Shown here one piece after another: positions 1 to 9,052 of a DNA stretch of 64,000 bases. The DNA comes from an uncultured Ruminococcus sp. Lineage in GTDB: Bacteria > Bacillota > Clostridia > Lachnospirales > Lachnospiraceae. The position numbers and the translations under genes are program-made. The number at the start of each line of letters is the position of its first letter. Within the stretch, counting starts at the first letter, position 1. The notes under the pieces are model-generated. The model did not search any database, was not told the DNA's origin, and was given only the letters and a program-made list of their open reading frames with translations. The stretch is taken from assembly GCA_904418845.1 (NCBI GenBank), contig CAJFQC010000001.1:1-64000 (forward strand), written 5' to 3'.

Positions 1-2
1 AG

Positions 3-1253
3 GGCCATCTTATAACGAACAGAGGAGTCGCGATAGACGGCTACTGGTATTATTTTGACAACAGCGGAGCAATGTATAGGTCCCAGTGGAGAGATAAGGA
101 CGGCGCCCGGTATTATTATGATGAAGAAGGCCATCTTGTAACGAACAGAGGGCTGGAGATAGATGGCCAGATGTATTATTTTGATGCCAGTGGAGTAATG
201 TATAGTCAAGAATCGACCTCTGGGTGGCAGGAGGAAAACGGCAATAAGTACTATTATAGCAATGGAAATAAGGTGGTAAACAAAGGGATTGAAATAGATG
301 GCTACTGGTACTATTTTGGAGCCGGCGGGGCAATGTATAGATCCCAATGGAGAGATAAGGACGGCGCCCGGTATTATTATGACGGAGAAGGCCATCTTAT
401 AACGAATAGAGGAGTCGCGATAGACGGCTACTGGTATTATTTTGATAACAGCGGGGCAATGTATAAGTCCCGGTGGAGAGATAAGGATGGCGTCAAGTAT
501 TATTATGACGGAGAAGGTCATCTTATAACGAACAAAGGACTTGAGATACGTGGCTACTGGTATTATTTTGACAACAGCGGGGCAATGTATAAGTCCCGGT
601 GGAGAGATAAGGATGGCGCCCGGTATTATTATGACGGAGAAGGCCGCCTGATTACCGGCACGACAACAATAATAGATGGAACAGCCTATGATTTCGATTC
701 TTCTGGTGTTGCTACTCCGGCATATGCCATAGCCGGAGACAGTGCTGTCACTGTAGAAGATATGGTCAGGTATTACGAAAGCAATTCTACGATAAATTAT
801 CCGTCAGAGGCGCTTGGAAAAGGCGGAGCTGCCACATTAAAAGATTTTTGCCAGATTTATTATGAGGAATGTATGGCAGAGGGAATCAAAGCCGAGGTTG
901 CATTTGTTCAGGCAATGCTTGAGACAGGATTTTTAAAGTTCGGCGGAGATGTGAAGATTGAGCAGTTCAATTTTGCAGGTCTTGGCGCCACAGGCAACGG
1001 GGCACCCGGAGCTTCTTTCAACGATGTGAGAGAGGGCATAAGAGCTCATATTCAGCATTTGAAGTGTTATGCGAATAATGAGCCGTTAAATAACCCATGC
1101 GTTGATCCGAGATGGGGCGATTACTTAAGAGGCAAGGCTCCATATGTAGGGTGGCTGAGTATTAAGCACAACCCAAGCGGTACAGGCTGGGCATCGGATG
1201 CGGCTTATGGAACAAAACTTTTGAAAAGTATTCAGAAAATATTAAATCAGTAG
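3..1253 (+). CDS. Cell-wall-binding repeat protein with C-terminal GH73-type glucosaminidase domain (5' truncated)
   Basis: The frame is open from the first bases of the window, so the N-terminus, including any signal peptide, lies upstream. About 230 visible residues are tandem wall-binding repeats of the choline/glucan-binding type (aromatic cores such as GYWYYFD, DGxRYYYDGEGHLIT, W at RDKDG borders). Three unit starts at 333, 459 and 585 are spaced exactly 126 bp (42 aa) and nearly identical in DNA. The last ~150 residues resemble the endo-beta-N-acetylglucosaminidase (GH73) fold: a Glu in the AEVAFVQAMLETGF segment, followed by QFNFAGLGATG. The inferred role is a secreted peptidoglycan hydrolase bound to the wall through its repeats. 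It ends just before a terminator and precedes the polysaccharide locus. Family assignment is firm; the exact bond cleaved is inferred. Confidence 0.85.
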   Translation, partial: GHLITNRGVAIDGYWYYFDNSGAMYRSQWRDKDGARYYYDEEGHLVTNRGLEIDGQMYYFDASGVMYSQESTSGWQEENGNKYYYSNGNKVVNKGIEIDGYWYYFGAGGAMYRSQWRDKDGARYYYDGEGHLITNRGVAIDGYWYYFDNSGAMYKSRWRDKDGVKYYYDGEGHLITNKGLEIRGYWYYFDNSGAMYKSRWRDKDGARYYYDGEGRLITGTTTIIDGTAYDFDSSGVATPAYAIAGDSAVTVEDMVRYYESNSTINYPSEALGKGGAATLKDFCQIYYEECMAEGIKAEVAFVQAMLETGFLKFGGDVKIEQFNFAGLGATGNGAPGASFNDVREGIRAHIQHLKCYANNEPLNNPCVDPRWGDYLRGKAPYVGWLSIKHNPSGTGWASDAAYGTKLLKSIQKILNQ

Positions 1254-1260
1254 ATTAAGG

Positions 1261-1303
1261 AAACAGTCCTGTTCTGTTGTATGACAGAGGGACTGTTTTC
1301 GTT
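1261..1303 (+). terminator. Rho-independent terminator of the wall hydrolase gene
   Basis: AAACAGTCC (1261-1269) pairs with GGACTGTTT (1290-1298), with an inner TCTGT/ACAGA pairing, followed by a T-rich tail. Confidence 0.8.
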
Positions 1304-1389
1304 TATTAAGAAAGGCGTCGTGTTTTTGTCCTTGATGAAAAACAAGGGTGTATTAATGGTCATTTTGTCATGCGAAAGAGGTGTTGCTC

Positions 1390-1418
1390 TTGAAAACTAT
1401 AAGGAGAAAGTGTATACT
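1390..1418 (+). promoter_or_regulatory. Sigma-A promoter of the polysaccharide locus
   Basis: TTGAAA (1390-1395), 17-bp spacer, TATACT (1413-1418). It lies 24 bases before the first exporter gene. The following genes are packed with almost no gaps up to 23193, so this is the probable main promoter. Confidence 0.7.
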
Positions 1419-1442
1419 TAAGCGTGATTAAAATGAAAGGTA

Positions 1443-2243
1443 ATGGTGGAAGTAGTGTATATTAGAAATACTATACAGACGATGAAAAAATATTCATTTT
1501 TGCTACAGCAGCTTATATCCAGAGATTTTAAAGTAAAATATAAGAGGTCAGTATTGGGAGTACTGTGGAGTCTGCTCAACCCCGTCCTGATGATGTGTGT
1601 TTTAGCGATCGTGTTTACAAATGTTTTTAAATTTTCGACGCCCGGAGTAAATTATCTTGTATATCTGTTGACTGGATTAACATATTTTAATTATTTCAGC
1701 GAGTCAACGAACCTTGCGATGAGTTCTGTTGTTGCTAATTTTTCACTTATAAATAAAATATACATTCCTAAATATATCTTCCCTCTGTCAAAATGTCTGT
1801 TTGTCGGGATTAACTTCCTGTTGACATTAATTCCATTATATGCTGTAATTCTGCTGACGGGAACAGGGCTGAACATATATCATCTGCTGCTGCCGGTCTC
1901 ATTTGTTTTTTTATTTATTTTTACATTGGGAATAGGATTGATACTGGCGACAGTTTCAGTTTTTTTGAGAGATATGTTCTATATTTACGGGATTTTGCTC
2001 CAGATCCTGACGTATATGACGCCTATTATGTATGATATATCAATGCTTGATCCGAGACTTCAGTTATTGTTAAAGCTTAATCCGCTTTATCATATCATTA
2101 CGTTTGGAAGAACGATCATTCTTTATCACCAGATTCCATCGGGTATGGATTTTGCCGTTTGTTTTTTGAGCGCTCTTGTAAGTCTGGTGATCGGAGTGTT
2201 GGTGTTTAGAAAGAACCAGGACAAATTTATTTATTACGTATAA
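1443..2243 (+). CDS. wzm: Polysaccharide ABC exporter, permease subunit (Wzm/TagG type)
   Basis: A 266-residue, strongly hydrophobic protein with about six membrane segments and the ABC-2 polysaccharide-exporter pattern: a cytoplasmic N-terminus rich in basic residues (LISRDFKVKYKRSVLGVLWSLLNP) and a final basic stretch. With the ATPase encoded directly downstream it would export an undecaprenyl-linked glycan across the membrane. The start is uncertain: ATG 1443 has only a weak AAAGG upstream, and GTG 1458 or ATG 1482 are alternatives. It is first in the operon, close behind the promoter at 1390. The type of polymer carried cannot be read from the sequence. Confidence 0.85.
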   Translation: MVEVVYIRNTIQTMKKYSFLLQQLISRDFKVKYKRSVLGVLWSLLNPVLMMCVLAIVFTNVFKFSTPGVNYLVYLLTGLTYFNYFSESTNLAMSSVVANFSLINKIYIPKYIFPLSKCLFVGINFLLTLIPLYAVILLTGTGLNIYHLLLPVSFVFLFIFTLGIGLILATVSVFLRDMFYIYGILLQILTYMTPIMYDISMLDPRLQLLLKLNPLYHIITFGRTIILYHQIPSGMDFAVCFLSALVSLVIGVLVFRKNQDKFIYYV

Positions 2244-2259
2244 GGGTATGAGGTGTAGT

Positions 2260-3006
2260 ATGGATAGCATGATACGTGTCAATAACGTTTCGATGAAGTT
2301 TAATCTTGGAATAGAGAAAAACTTCTCCCTGAAACTGTTTTTTGTTAATTTCTTTAAGAATCTTCATAATAAGAAAGAAAAGCCGAAAGACTTCTGGGCG
2401 CTCAGTGATATTAATTTCGAAGTTGCCAGAGGAGAGGTGATCGGATTTGTCGGCGGAAACGGCGCAGGAAAGAGTACCTTGCTCAAAGTCGTTTCCGGTG
2501 TTATGAAGCCGACCAAAGGTACGATAGAGATCGGTGGAAATATCTGCCCCATGATTGAACTGGGCGCGGGGTTTGATATGGATCTGACCGCAAGGGAAAA
2601 TATTTATCTCAATGGTTCGATTCTTGGATATTCAAAAGCGTTTATTGATGAAAAGTTTGATGAGATCGTAAACTTTTCCGAACTGCATGAATTCCTTGAC
2701 GTACCGATCCGTAATTTTTCAAGCGGTATGACAGCCAGGCTTGCTTTCTCTATCGCGACTATAGTTGATCCGGAGATACTGATCGTTGATGAAATTCTGT
2801 CTGTGGGAGATATTGCCTTTCAGAAAAAAAGTGAGGACAAGATGAAAAGCATGATCGGAGGAGGAACAACAGTATTATATGTATCTCATTCTATACAGTC
2901 TATAAAAGCTATCTGCAGCAGAGTGATCTGGATTGATCACGGGAAGATGGTCATGGACGGAGACGCGGAGGAAGTAGTTGAGGCATACATCAAGGCCTGC
3001 AGCTAA
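2260..3006 (+). CDS. wzt: Polysaccharide ABC exporter, ATPase subunit (Wzt/TagH type)
   Basis: ABC ATPase with Walker A GGNGAGKST (about residues 65-73), an SSGMTARL signature and Walker B ILIVDEI. At about 248 residues it has the nucleotide-binding domain only and lacks the C-terminal glycan-binding extension of some Wzt proteins. That suggests export without recognition of a modified chain end. ATG 2260 is preferred over in-frame ATG 2248 because GAGGTG sits just upstream. It follows the permease by 16 bases and forms the exporter with it. Confidence 0.88.
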   Translation: MDSMIRVNNVSMKFNLGIEKNFSLKLFFVNFFKNLHNKKEKPKDFWALSDINFEVARGEVIGFVGGNGAGKSTLLKVVSGVMKPTKGTIEIGGNICPMIELGAGFDMDLTARENIYLNGSILGYSKAFIDEKFDEIVNFSELHEFLDVPIRNFSSGMTARLAFSIATIVDPEILIVDEILSVGDIAFQKKSEDKMKSMIGGGTTVLYVSHSIQSIKAICSRVIWIDHGKMVMDGDAEEVVEAYIKACS

Positions 3007-3014
3007 AGGGAGCT

Positions 3015-4100
3015 ATGAAAAAGATAATATTTTTTTCTGTGAACATGCATATAGGAGGCATGGAGAAAGCACTTGTCGATCTGTTAAACGAACTTGCAAA
3101 GAAAAATTATGATGTGACACTTGTTCTTGAAAAAAAGGAAGGAATTTTGCTGCGGCAGATTGACAAGCGTATAACTATCAGAGAGTATAAGGTGTGCACC
3201 GGGGGCAGTGTTCTGATCAGAAAAGTGAAAAATTTCCTGCATAGAACAATCTGGACAGCAAAAAACCGGGGGAAATATGATTTCTCATGTGCTTATGCCA
3301 CATATTCTGTAATCGGGACCCGGCTTGCACTTGCAGCTTCCGCCAATTCTTCTATATACATTCACAGTGATTATTTTGATGTTTACCGCGGGAACAGGGA
3401 AGAAATTAAGAAGTTCTTTGACGAACTGCATCTGGAGGATTTTAGACACACAATTTTCGTTTCGAATGAGAGCAGGGATAAATTGCAGAGAGTATATCCG
3501 AGTATTGAAGAAAAAGGTGTGGTGATAGATAATCTGATTGATGCCGATAAAATATTGAAACTATCTGCTGATAAGGTTCCACTGGAAAAAGCCGGAAATA
3601 AAACTTTTTTATTCGTAGGGAGACTGGAAGAAGAATCGAAGCGTCTGACCAGGCTGCTGAAAGCTTTTTCAACTGCATATCAGAAAGACGGCAGAATACA
3701 CCTTTCTATTATCGGAGACGGGAAAGACAGGGATCTGTGCAGAAAGTTTATACATGAACTTCATTTGGAAAATGCTGTTGTTATGCTTGGAAAAAAAGAA
3801 AATCCATATCCGTATATCAAAGCAGCGGATTGTGTCCTTCTGACTTCGGATTATGAAGGGTATCCGGTGATTTACAGCGAGTGTCTTATACTACAGACCC
3901 CTGTTATAACCACGGTTCCCGTTTCTGATGGATTTGTGGATATAAGAGATTATGAAGTAGTTGTCGAAAAGGAAGAGAAGGCTATAGCAGACGCCATCTT
4001 GAAAACAGACTTTCAACAATATGGCAAGAACAAAATTGATTTTAAAGAACTGAACAGAAAAAAGCTGGAAAGTCTGGAACGATTGTTCATCAGTATTTAG
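3015..4100 (+). CDS. Glycosyltransferase, GT4 family
   Basis: 361-residue GT-B fold enzyme. The N-terminal domain begins with a beta-strand and the acceptor loop HIGGMEKALVDLLNEL. The C-terminal Rossmann domain has FLFVGRLEEESKRLTRLLKAF, IIGDGKDR and a donor-binding stretch (LTSDYEGYPVIYSECL) with the usual Glu pair. Such enzymes transfer a nucleotide-activated sugar to a lipid-linked glycan at the inner membrane face. It starts 8 bases after the ATPase gene behind AAAGGGAG. Donor and acceptor are not predictable. Confidence 0.85.
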   Translation: MKKIIFFSVNMHIGGMEKALVDLLNELAKKNYDVTLVLEKKEGILLRQIDKRITIREYKVCTGGSVLIRKVKNFLHRTIWTAKNRGKYDFSCAYATYSVIGTRLALAASANSSIYIHSDYFDVYRGNREEIKKFFDELHLEDFRHTIFVSNESRDKLQRVYPSIEEKGVVIDNLIDADKILKLSADKVPLEKAGNKTFLFVGRLEEESKRLTRLLKAFSTAYQKDGRIHLSIIGDGKDRDLCRKFIHELHLENAVVMLGKKENPYPYIKAADCVLLTSDYEGYPVIYSECLILQTPVITTVPVSDGFVDIRDYEVVVEKEEKAIADAILKTDFQQYGKNKIDFKELNRKKLESLERLFISI

Positions 4101-4111
4101 GAGGAAAACAT

Positions 4112-5926
4112 ATGTCTAAGATAATACATTATTGCTGGTTTGGAGACAAGCCGCTGCCGGGGCTTGCAAAGAAATGCATAAAGAGTTGGAAAAAATATCT
4201 TCCGGGATATGAGATCATGTGCTGGAGTGAAAAAAATTTCGATGTAAATTCCACGAAGTTTACCAGAGAAGCATATGAGAATAAAAACTGGGCGTTCGTA
4301 AGCGATGTGGCGCGTGTATATGCCTTAAAAGAGTATGGCGGCATATATATGGATACGGACATGATGATCGTCAAAGACGTCAGTAAGATTCTGGAGTCGG
4401 AGTTTTTTGTGGGCTGGGAATCAGAGCTTAATGTGGCGGTTGGCGTTCTCGGAGTCCGGGAGAAACATCATCCGGTGATCGAAGCGTTATATGATTTTTA
4501 TTCGAAAGCTTCTTTGAATACTGCTGATCTTTTTTCTCAGTCTATTCCCCGGCTTCTTACAGGAATACTCAAGAAAAAATATAACCTCCAGAAGGATCAT
4601 CTCCATACACAGCATCTTGCTGAGGGTGTTGACGTTTATGCAAGAGATTATTTCTATCCGATCAGTTCGGATCAATCTGCCGATATGTTTACAGAAAATA
4701 CATGCATGATCCATTACTATACGGGAAGCTGGCTTCCAAGGAGCCAGCGTATCCGCAACAGGGTACATGGAATACTGGGACAGCGTTTCGGGGATGTGTT
4801 CCTGGACTGGGCGGTCTCTTTTAAACGCACAGGAAAAATGACAGCCAGACTGGTTCTTTTTCCGTTTGTAAAGGTCAGAAGAGATAATATCATAAAGCAG
4901 AATGTCAATGAGGAGATCCGGGAATACGGGAAGAATTTTGATGATGCTCCGGACAGCGGGTATGTTGCCTTCTATAATCCCAACTGGCTGGGAACGAGTA
5001 TAGCCACAAAAGAACTTTTTGATTTTACTCTCCCGCTTGAAGAACTGGCAGAGGAAAAGACAATAGAATACGTGGCGGACAGAATTGTTTCAAAGGGATA
5101 TAAGCTTATTATTTTCAGCGCTTTTGCGCTCGGATGGCAGAAGCTTATGGCTGCGGTCCATGAAAAAAAACCTGATATAGTGATCAAGGTCATATGGCAT
5201 GGCAGCAACTGCATGAATATTGAGGCTTATGACTGGGAAGTTTTTCAACATATGTTCTCGCTTCTGTCAAAAGGCTGTATACACAGTATCGGCTTTGTGA
5301 AGAAAAGTATGTACGAGTTTTATAAAAGCAAGGGCTATAATGTAGAGTTTGTAATGAATACACTTTCTCTTGATAGGAAACAATATATGCCAGATACTGA
5401 AAACAGATCCAGTGCTGTGCGGAAGATCGGGGTATACGCATCCGGCGACAGGTGGGTGAAAAATTTCTATAACCAGCTGTGCGCCGCAAGTCTGATGGAT
5501 AATGTAAAAGTGGAGTGTACCCCGTTGTCTACAAAGACGCTTCTCTTTGCGGAATTGATCCATCTTGACGTAGAAGGGGAAGGAAAGCCGATGCCAAGAG
5601 AGGAGCTTCTCAGAAGGATGGCAGGAAACTATATGAATCTTTATGTTACATTCACAGAATGTGCGCCTCTTATCCCTCTTGAAAGTCTTGAACTGGGGGT
5701 TCCGTGTCTGACCGGAAATAATCATCATTATTGGGAAGGAACAGAGCTTGGTGAATATTTAATTGTAGATGAGGCGGACGACGTAAATAAGATCCATGAC
5801 AAAATGGAAAAATGTGCCGCAAATAGAGAAAAGATTCTTGATCTTTATCGTGAGTGGAAGAAAGAGTATGACGTCGAAGCAAAAAAAAGCGTAGAAGATT
5901 TCCTGAAAAACGGAGTGGGAGAATGA
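4112..5926 (+). CDS. GT32-type glycosyltransferase fused to a second GT-B-like domain
   Basis: 604 residues, much longer than a single GT32 enzyme. Residues 1-235 match the DXD-sugar transferase family of capsule loci: IIHYCWFG start, SDVARVYALKEYGGIY helix and the metal-binding D81-x-D83. From about residue 275 a second part begins (YVAFYNPNWLGTS) with a Rossmann-like pattern and a GT4-like end (ECAPLIPLESLELGVPCLTG, then a C-terminal helix). It may carry out two transfers, or the second part may be regulatory. AGGAGG precedes ATG 4112. Its stop overlaps the next start (ATGA). Confidence 0.8.
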   Translation: MSKIIHYCWFGDKPLPGLAKKCIKSWKKYLPGYEIMCWSEKNFDVNSTKFTREAYENKNWAFVSDVARVYALKEYGGIYMDTDMMIVKDVSKILESEFFVGWESELNVAVGVLGVREKHHPVIEALYDFYSKASLNTADLFSQSIPRLLTGILKKKYNLQKDHLHTQHLAEGVDVYARDYFYPISSDQSADMFTENTCMIHYYTGSWLPRSQRIRNRVHGILGQRFGDVFLDWAVSFKRTGKMTARLVLFPFVKVRRDNIIKQNVNEEIREYGKNFDDAPDSGYVAFYNPNWLGTSIATKELFDFTLPLEELAEEKTIEYVADRIVSKGYKLIIFSAFALGWQKLMAAVHEKKPDIVIKVIWHGSNCMNIEAYDWEVFQHMFSLLSKGCIHSIGFVKKSMYEFYKSKGYNVEFVMNTLSLDRKQYMPDTENRSSAVRKIGVYASGDRWVKNFYNQLCAASLMDNVKVECTPLSTKTLLFAELIHLDVEGEGKPMPREELLRRMAGNYMNLYVTFTECAPLIPLESLELGVPCLTGNNHHYWEGTELGEYLIVDEADDVNKIHDKMEKCAANREKILDLYREWKKEYDVEAKKSVEDFLKNGVGE

Positions 5927-7035
5927 ATAAAAAAATAAAAGTCATGACAATATTCGGCACGCGTCCCGAGGCGATAAAAATGGCTCCTCTTGTAAAAGAG
6001 CTGGAAAAAAGAGATAAGATCGAAAGCATAGTCTGCGTGACCGCCCAGCACAGGCAGATGCTGGATCAAGTACTCAAGGCATTTTCAATTGAGCCTGACT
6101 ATGATTTGAATATCATGCAGCAGGGACAGACACTTGCTGATATCACAACGAGGGCACTGTTGGGGCTTCAGGGCGTGATTCAGGAGGTGAAGCCGGATAT
6201 TGCTCTCGTGCACGGAGATACGACGACCACATTTGCAGGTGCTCTGGCGGCATTTTATAATCGGGTAACTATCGGACATGTCGAGGCGGGACTACGTACA
6301 TACAATAAGTACTCCCCGTATCCAGAGGAGATGAACCGTCAGATGGTAGGCGTTATGTGCGATCTTCATTTTGCCCCTACGGAAAAGAGTGCGGCCAACC
6401 TTTGTGCGGAAGGAAAGGATAAGAATCGAATCTTTATTACAGGAAATACGGCCATCGATGCAATGAGCCATACAGTAAGTGACGATTACCGCCATGAAGT
6501 CCTGGACTGGGCGGGGGAAGACAGGATGCTCCTTCTCACAGCCCACAGGCGGGAGAATCTTGGCGAGCCGATGTATCACATTTTTCGTGCTGTACGCCGT
6601 ATTGTCGAAGAATTTTCTGATGTAAAGGTGGTTTACCCGATCCACATGAACCCTGTCGTGCGTAAGATAGCAGAGGAGACGATCGGCAATATAGACAGGA
6701 TTCGTCTGATTGAGCCGCTTGAAGTCGTAGATTTCCATAATTTTATAAATCAATCATACTTGATACTTACAGACAGTGGAGGAATACAAGAAGAGGCTCC
6801 GACCCTCGGAAAGCCGGTTCTTGTGCTTCGGGATACTACAGAACGTCCGGAAGGGATCGAGGCGGGTACTTTGAAAATGGCAGGTACGGATGAGGAGACC
6901 ATCTATTCCATGACAAGAGAACTGCTTACAAGTGAAGAACAGTATCAAAGGATGAGCGTGGCAAAAAATCCGTATGGTGACGGTAAGGCCAGCATACGGA
7001 TTGCAGATGCGGTAGAAATGTATTTTCGGCAATAA
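5923..7035 (+). CDS. wecB: UDP-N-acetylglucosamine 2-epimerase (non-hydrolysing)
   Basis: 370 residues, the normal family length. Motifs: FGTRPEAIKMAPL near the N-terminus, GHVEAGLRT, PEEMNR, TAHRRENLG and DSGGIQEEAPTLGKPVLVLR. It interconverts UDP-GlcNAc and UDP-ManNAc in the cytoplasm. No ManNAc dehydrogenase is in the window, so ManNAc itself is the likely product used, either in the repeat unit or by the TagA-like enzyme encoded at 30574. Translation is coupled to the preceding gene through an ATGA overlap. Confidence 0.93.
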   Translation: MNKKIKVMTIFGTRPEAIKMAPLVKELEKRDKIESIVCVTAQHRQMLDQVLKAFSIEPDYDLNIMQQGQTLADITTRALLGLQGVIQEVKPDIALVHGDTTTTFAGALAAFYNRVTIGHVEAGLRTYNKYSPYPEEMNRQMVGVMCDLHFAPTEKSAANLCAEGKDKNRIFITGNTAIDAMSHTVSDDYRHEVLDWAGEDRMLLLTAHRRENLGEPMYHIFRAVRRIVEEFSDVKVVYPIHMNPVVRKIAEETIGNIDRIRLIEPLEVVDFHNFINQSYLILTDSGGIQEEAPTLGKPVLVLRDTTERPEGIEAGTLKMAGTDEETIYSMTRELLTSEEQYQRMSVAKNPYGDGKASIRIADAVEMYFRQ

Positions 7036-7055
7036 ATGCAGGCAGGGGGAGCCAT

Positions 7056-9044
7056 ATGGAGCGTTCATACAACGAAGCATATTACAAACAGATCATCCTT
7101 ACATTGGAGGCAAAGAATAAATTACTGGAGAAACAGTTCAGGAAGCAAAAGATAATAAGCGGCAGGCTTGAGACTGAAAGAAATGAGCTTGCAGGGAGGA
7201 CCCTTAAAGAGATGCTGCGGATGCGGCTGTTAAAGGATACGAAAGATTATTCCCGCATTGTTCCTGAAAATGACCTGACCTGGCTTCTTATAGCGGAGAA
7301 CTCTGATTCAGTAGATTTATGCCGTTCTTTTTGCAGACATCATCCGGATTTTTCCGGGGATATTTATATTGCAAGAGTGGCACAGGATCAGACCATCAGT
7401 GAGAAGATCGACGGTCTGCTTTCCGTATATGACCAGTCTCATATAACAAGGGAGGACTTCAGAGAATGCCGAAATCTGCCGTGGAGGGTCCTCAATCTGG
7501 TATCTGATAAAATTGAGACGGGCTGGATCATATATATTGATTCAAAGTTTTATGTTTCAGAGCCTTTTATTGGGGAACTGCGCAATGAACTGTTCTATTC
7601 GGGATGCCATTTTATGAACCTTCCCGCCACATTTCCGGATTCTTTAAAAACAATAAAACAAAGAATAGAGGTGGATTCAGAATGGGATGATACAGGCGAA
7701 TGTATAGTTATCCCTTCTAAAGAAGAAGGCGCATCAGATATACCTGAATTTGCACGGATCTTTTCAGGAGATTCCGGGGTGTTTAAAAAAGCTGATTTTA
7801 TTGAATTCGGGAAATATTCGGAACAATACAGAGACCTGAGTGACATAGAGTTTTCCTCCAGAATAGCAGAGCATAACTATGCGGTGGCAAATTTGAGCAG
7901 ACCGGTTCTTGTAAGCCGGGGGGATATCTCCAGAGTCTGTGAGGGAGAAGAACTGGACTTGTATAATACTGCTGTGGGGAAATTAAGATTTGATGTTCGG
8001 GAGGAACCGCGCCGGAAAAGAGCTGCGATTGTGATTGACGAGGAAGGATGGGCTTATTATAATATAGCGGTCCAGCTTAAAAAGAATATAACAAACATGG
8101 ATATCGATATTTTCTACAGCAAATATGCAGACAGCATTGTGGAATTATTTTTTGTTCTGAAAAATTATGATTTAGTCCATGTAGTGTGGAGAGGAATATT
8201 ACAATTTCTGACTCCGGAAACGATAAGCTATGAGCTTCAGCGTTACGGAATGACATACCATGAATTTGAAAAGGACTTTCTGCGTCAGATCTGTCTGACC
8301 GCTGCAGTGTATGATCATCTGTATCTGGATGAAAACACGTCTGGAATAACGAACCAGATCCTTTCTCTGGTAGATGAGTACACTGTGTGTTCAGAAAAGC
8401 TGATAGAGATTTATAACGAAAGATTTGAGAAAAAGCCAGCGGAGGAAATTACGGACGGCGTTGATCTGGGTATGTTTTATCCGCAGAATCTTTCTCGCTT
8501 CAATGAAGCAGACAAGAGGGAAATACGTATTGGCTGGGTGGGAAACAGTGTGTTTTGGGGGAACAGATCAGACGATCTGAAAGGAGTGTATACGATACTT
8601 AACCCGGCGCTGGAGGAACTGCAGGCAGAAGGGCACAATATCCGGAAATTCTTTGCCGATAAACAGGAAAGAGTGATTCCGCATGAAAAAATGAGAGATT
8701 ATTATTCTGAAATTGATATCTATATCTGTGCCTCCCGCATAGAGGGTACGCCTAATCCGGTGCTGGAAGCGATGGCCTGCGGCGTGCCGGTCATATCTAC
8801 AGACGTGGGGATTGTGCCGGAAGCGTTCGGAGAATTTCAGAAGCAGTTTATTCTTGAAAAGAGAGATGTGGAATGCATGAAAAACAAAATTCGCAAAATG
8901 ATCTCTGATCCCGAAAATATGAAGAGGTGTTCGCAGGAGAATCTTCGTCAGATTCAGAAATGGAGCTGGGAGGGAAAGTGCGGTCAGTATGAACGTTTTT
9001 TTGAGGCGGCACTTGAAAGAAAAGCACGGAAGAGAATGGAGTAG
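7056..9044 (+). CDS. Large glycosyltransferase: coiled coil, GT-A-like region and C-terminal GT4 domain
   Basis: 662 residues. The first ~50 residues form a charged coiled coil (LEAKNKLLEKQFRKQK). Residues ~75-300 contain a pattern reminiscent of a nucleotide-sugar GT-A domain (WIIYIDSKFYVSEPFI). The last ~330 residues are GT4-like: IGWVGNSVFWG, DIYICASRIEGTPNPVLEAMACGVPVISTD with the E-x7-E element. It is probably a membrane-associated transferase elongating the repeat unit. GGGGGAG precedes ATG 7056. The N-terminal assignments are weaker than the C-terminal one. Confidence 0.75.
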   Translation: MERSYNEAYYKQIILTLEAKNKLLEKQFRKQKIISGRLETERNELAGRTLKEMLRMRLLKDTKDYSRIVPENDLTWLLIAENSDSVDLCRSFCRHHPDFSGDIYIARVAQDQTISEKIDGLLSVYDQSHITREDFRECRNLPWRVLNLVSDKIETGWIIYIDSKFYVSEPFIGELRNELFYSGCHFMNLPATFPDSLKTIKQRIEVDSEWDDTGECIVIPSKEEGASDIPEFARIFSGDSGVFKKADFIEFGKYSEQYRDLSDIEFSSRIAEHNYAVANLSRPVLVSRGDISRVCEGEELDLYNTAVGKLRFDVREEPRRKRAAIVIDEEGWAYYNIAVQLKKNITNMDIDIFYSKYADSIVELFFVLKNYDLVHVVWRGILQFLTPETISYELQRYGMTYHEFEKDFLRQICLTAAVYDHLYLDENTSGITNQILSLVDEYTVCSEKLIEIYNERFEKKPAEEITDGVDLGMFYPQNLSRFNEADKREIRIGWVGNSVFWGNRSDDLKGVYTILNPALEELQAEGHNIRKFFADKQERVIPHEKMRDYYSEIDIYICASRIEGTPNPVLEAMACGVPVISTDVGIVPEAFGEFQKQFILEKRDVECMKNKIRKMISDPENMKRCSQENLRQIQKWSWEGKCGQYERFFEAALERKARKRME

Positions 9045-9052
9045 ATAATGAA

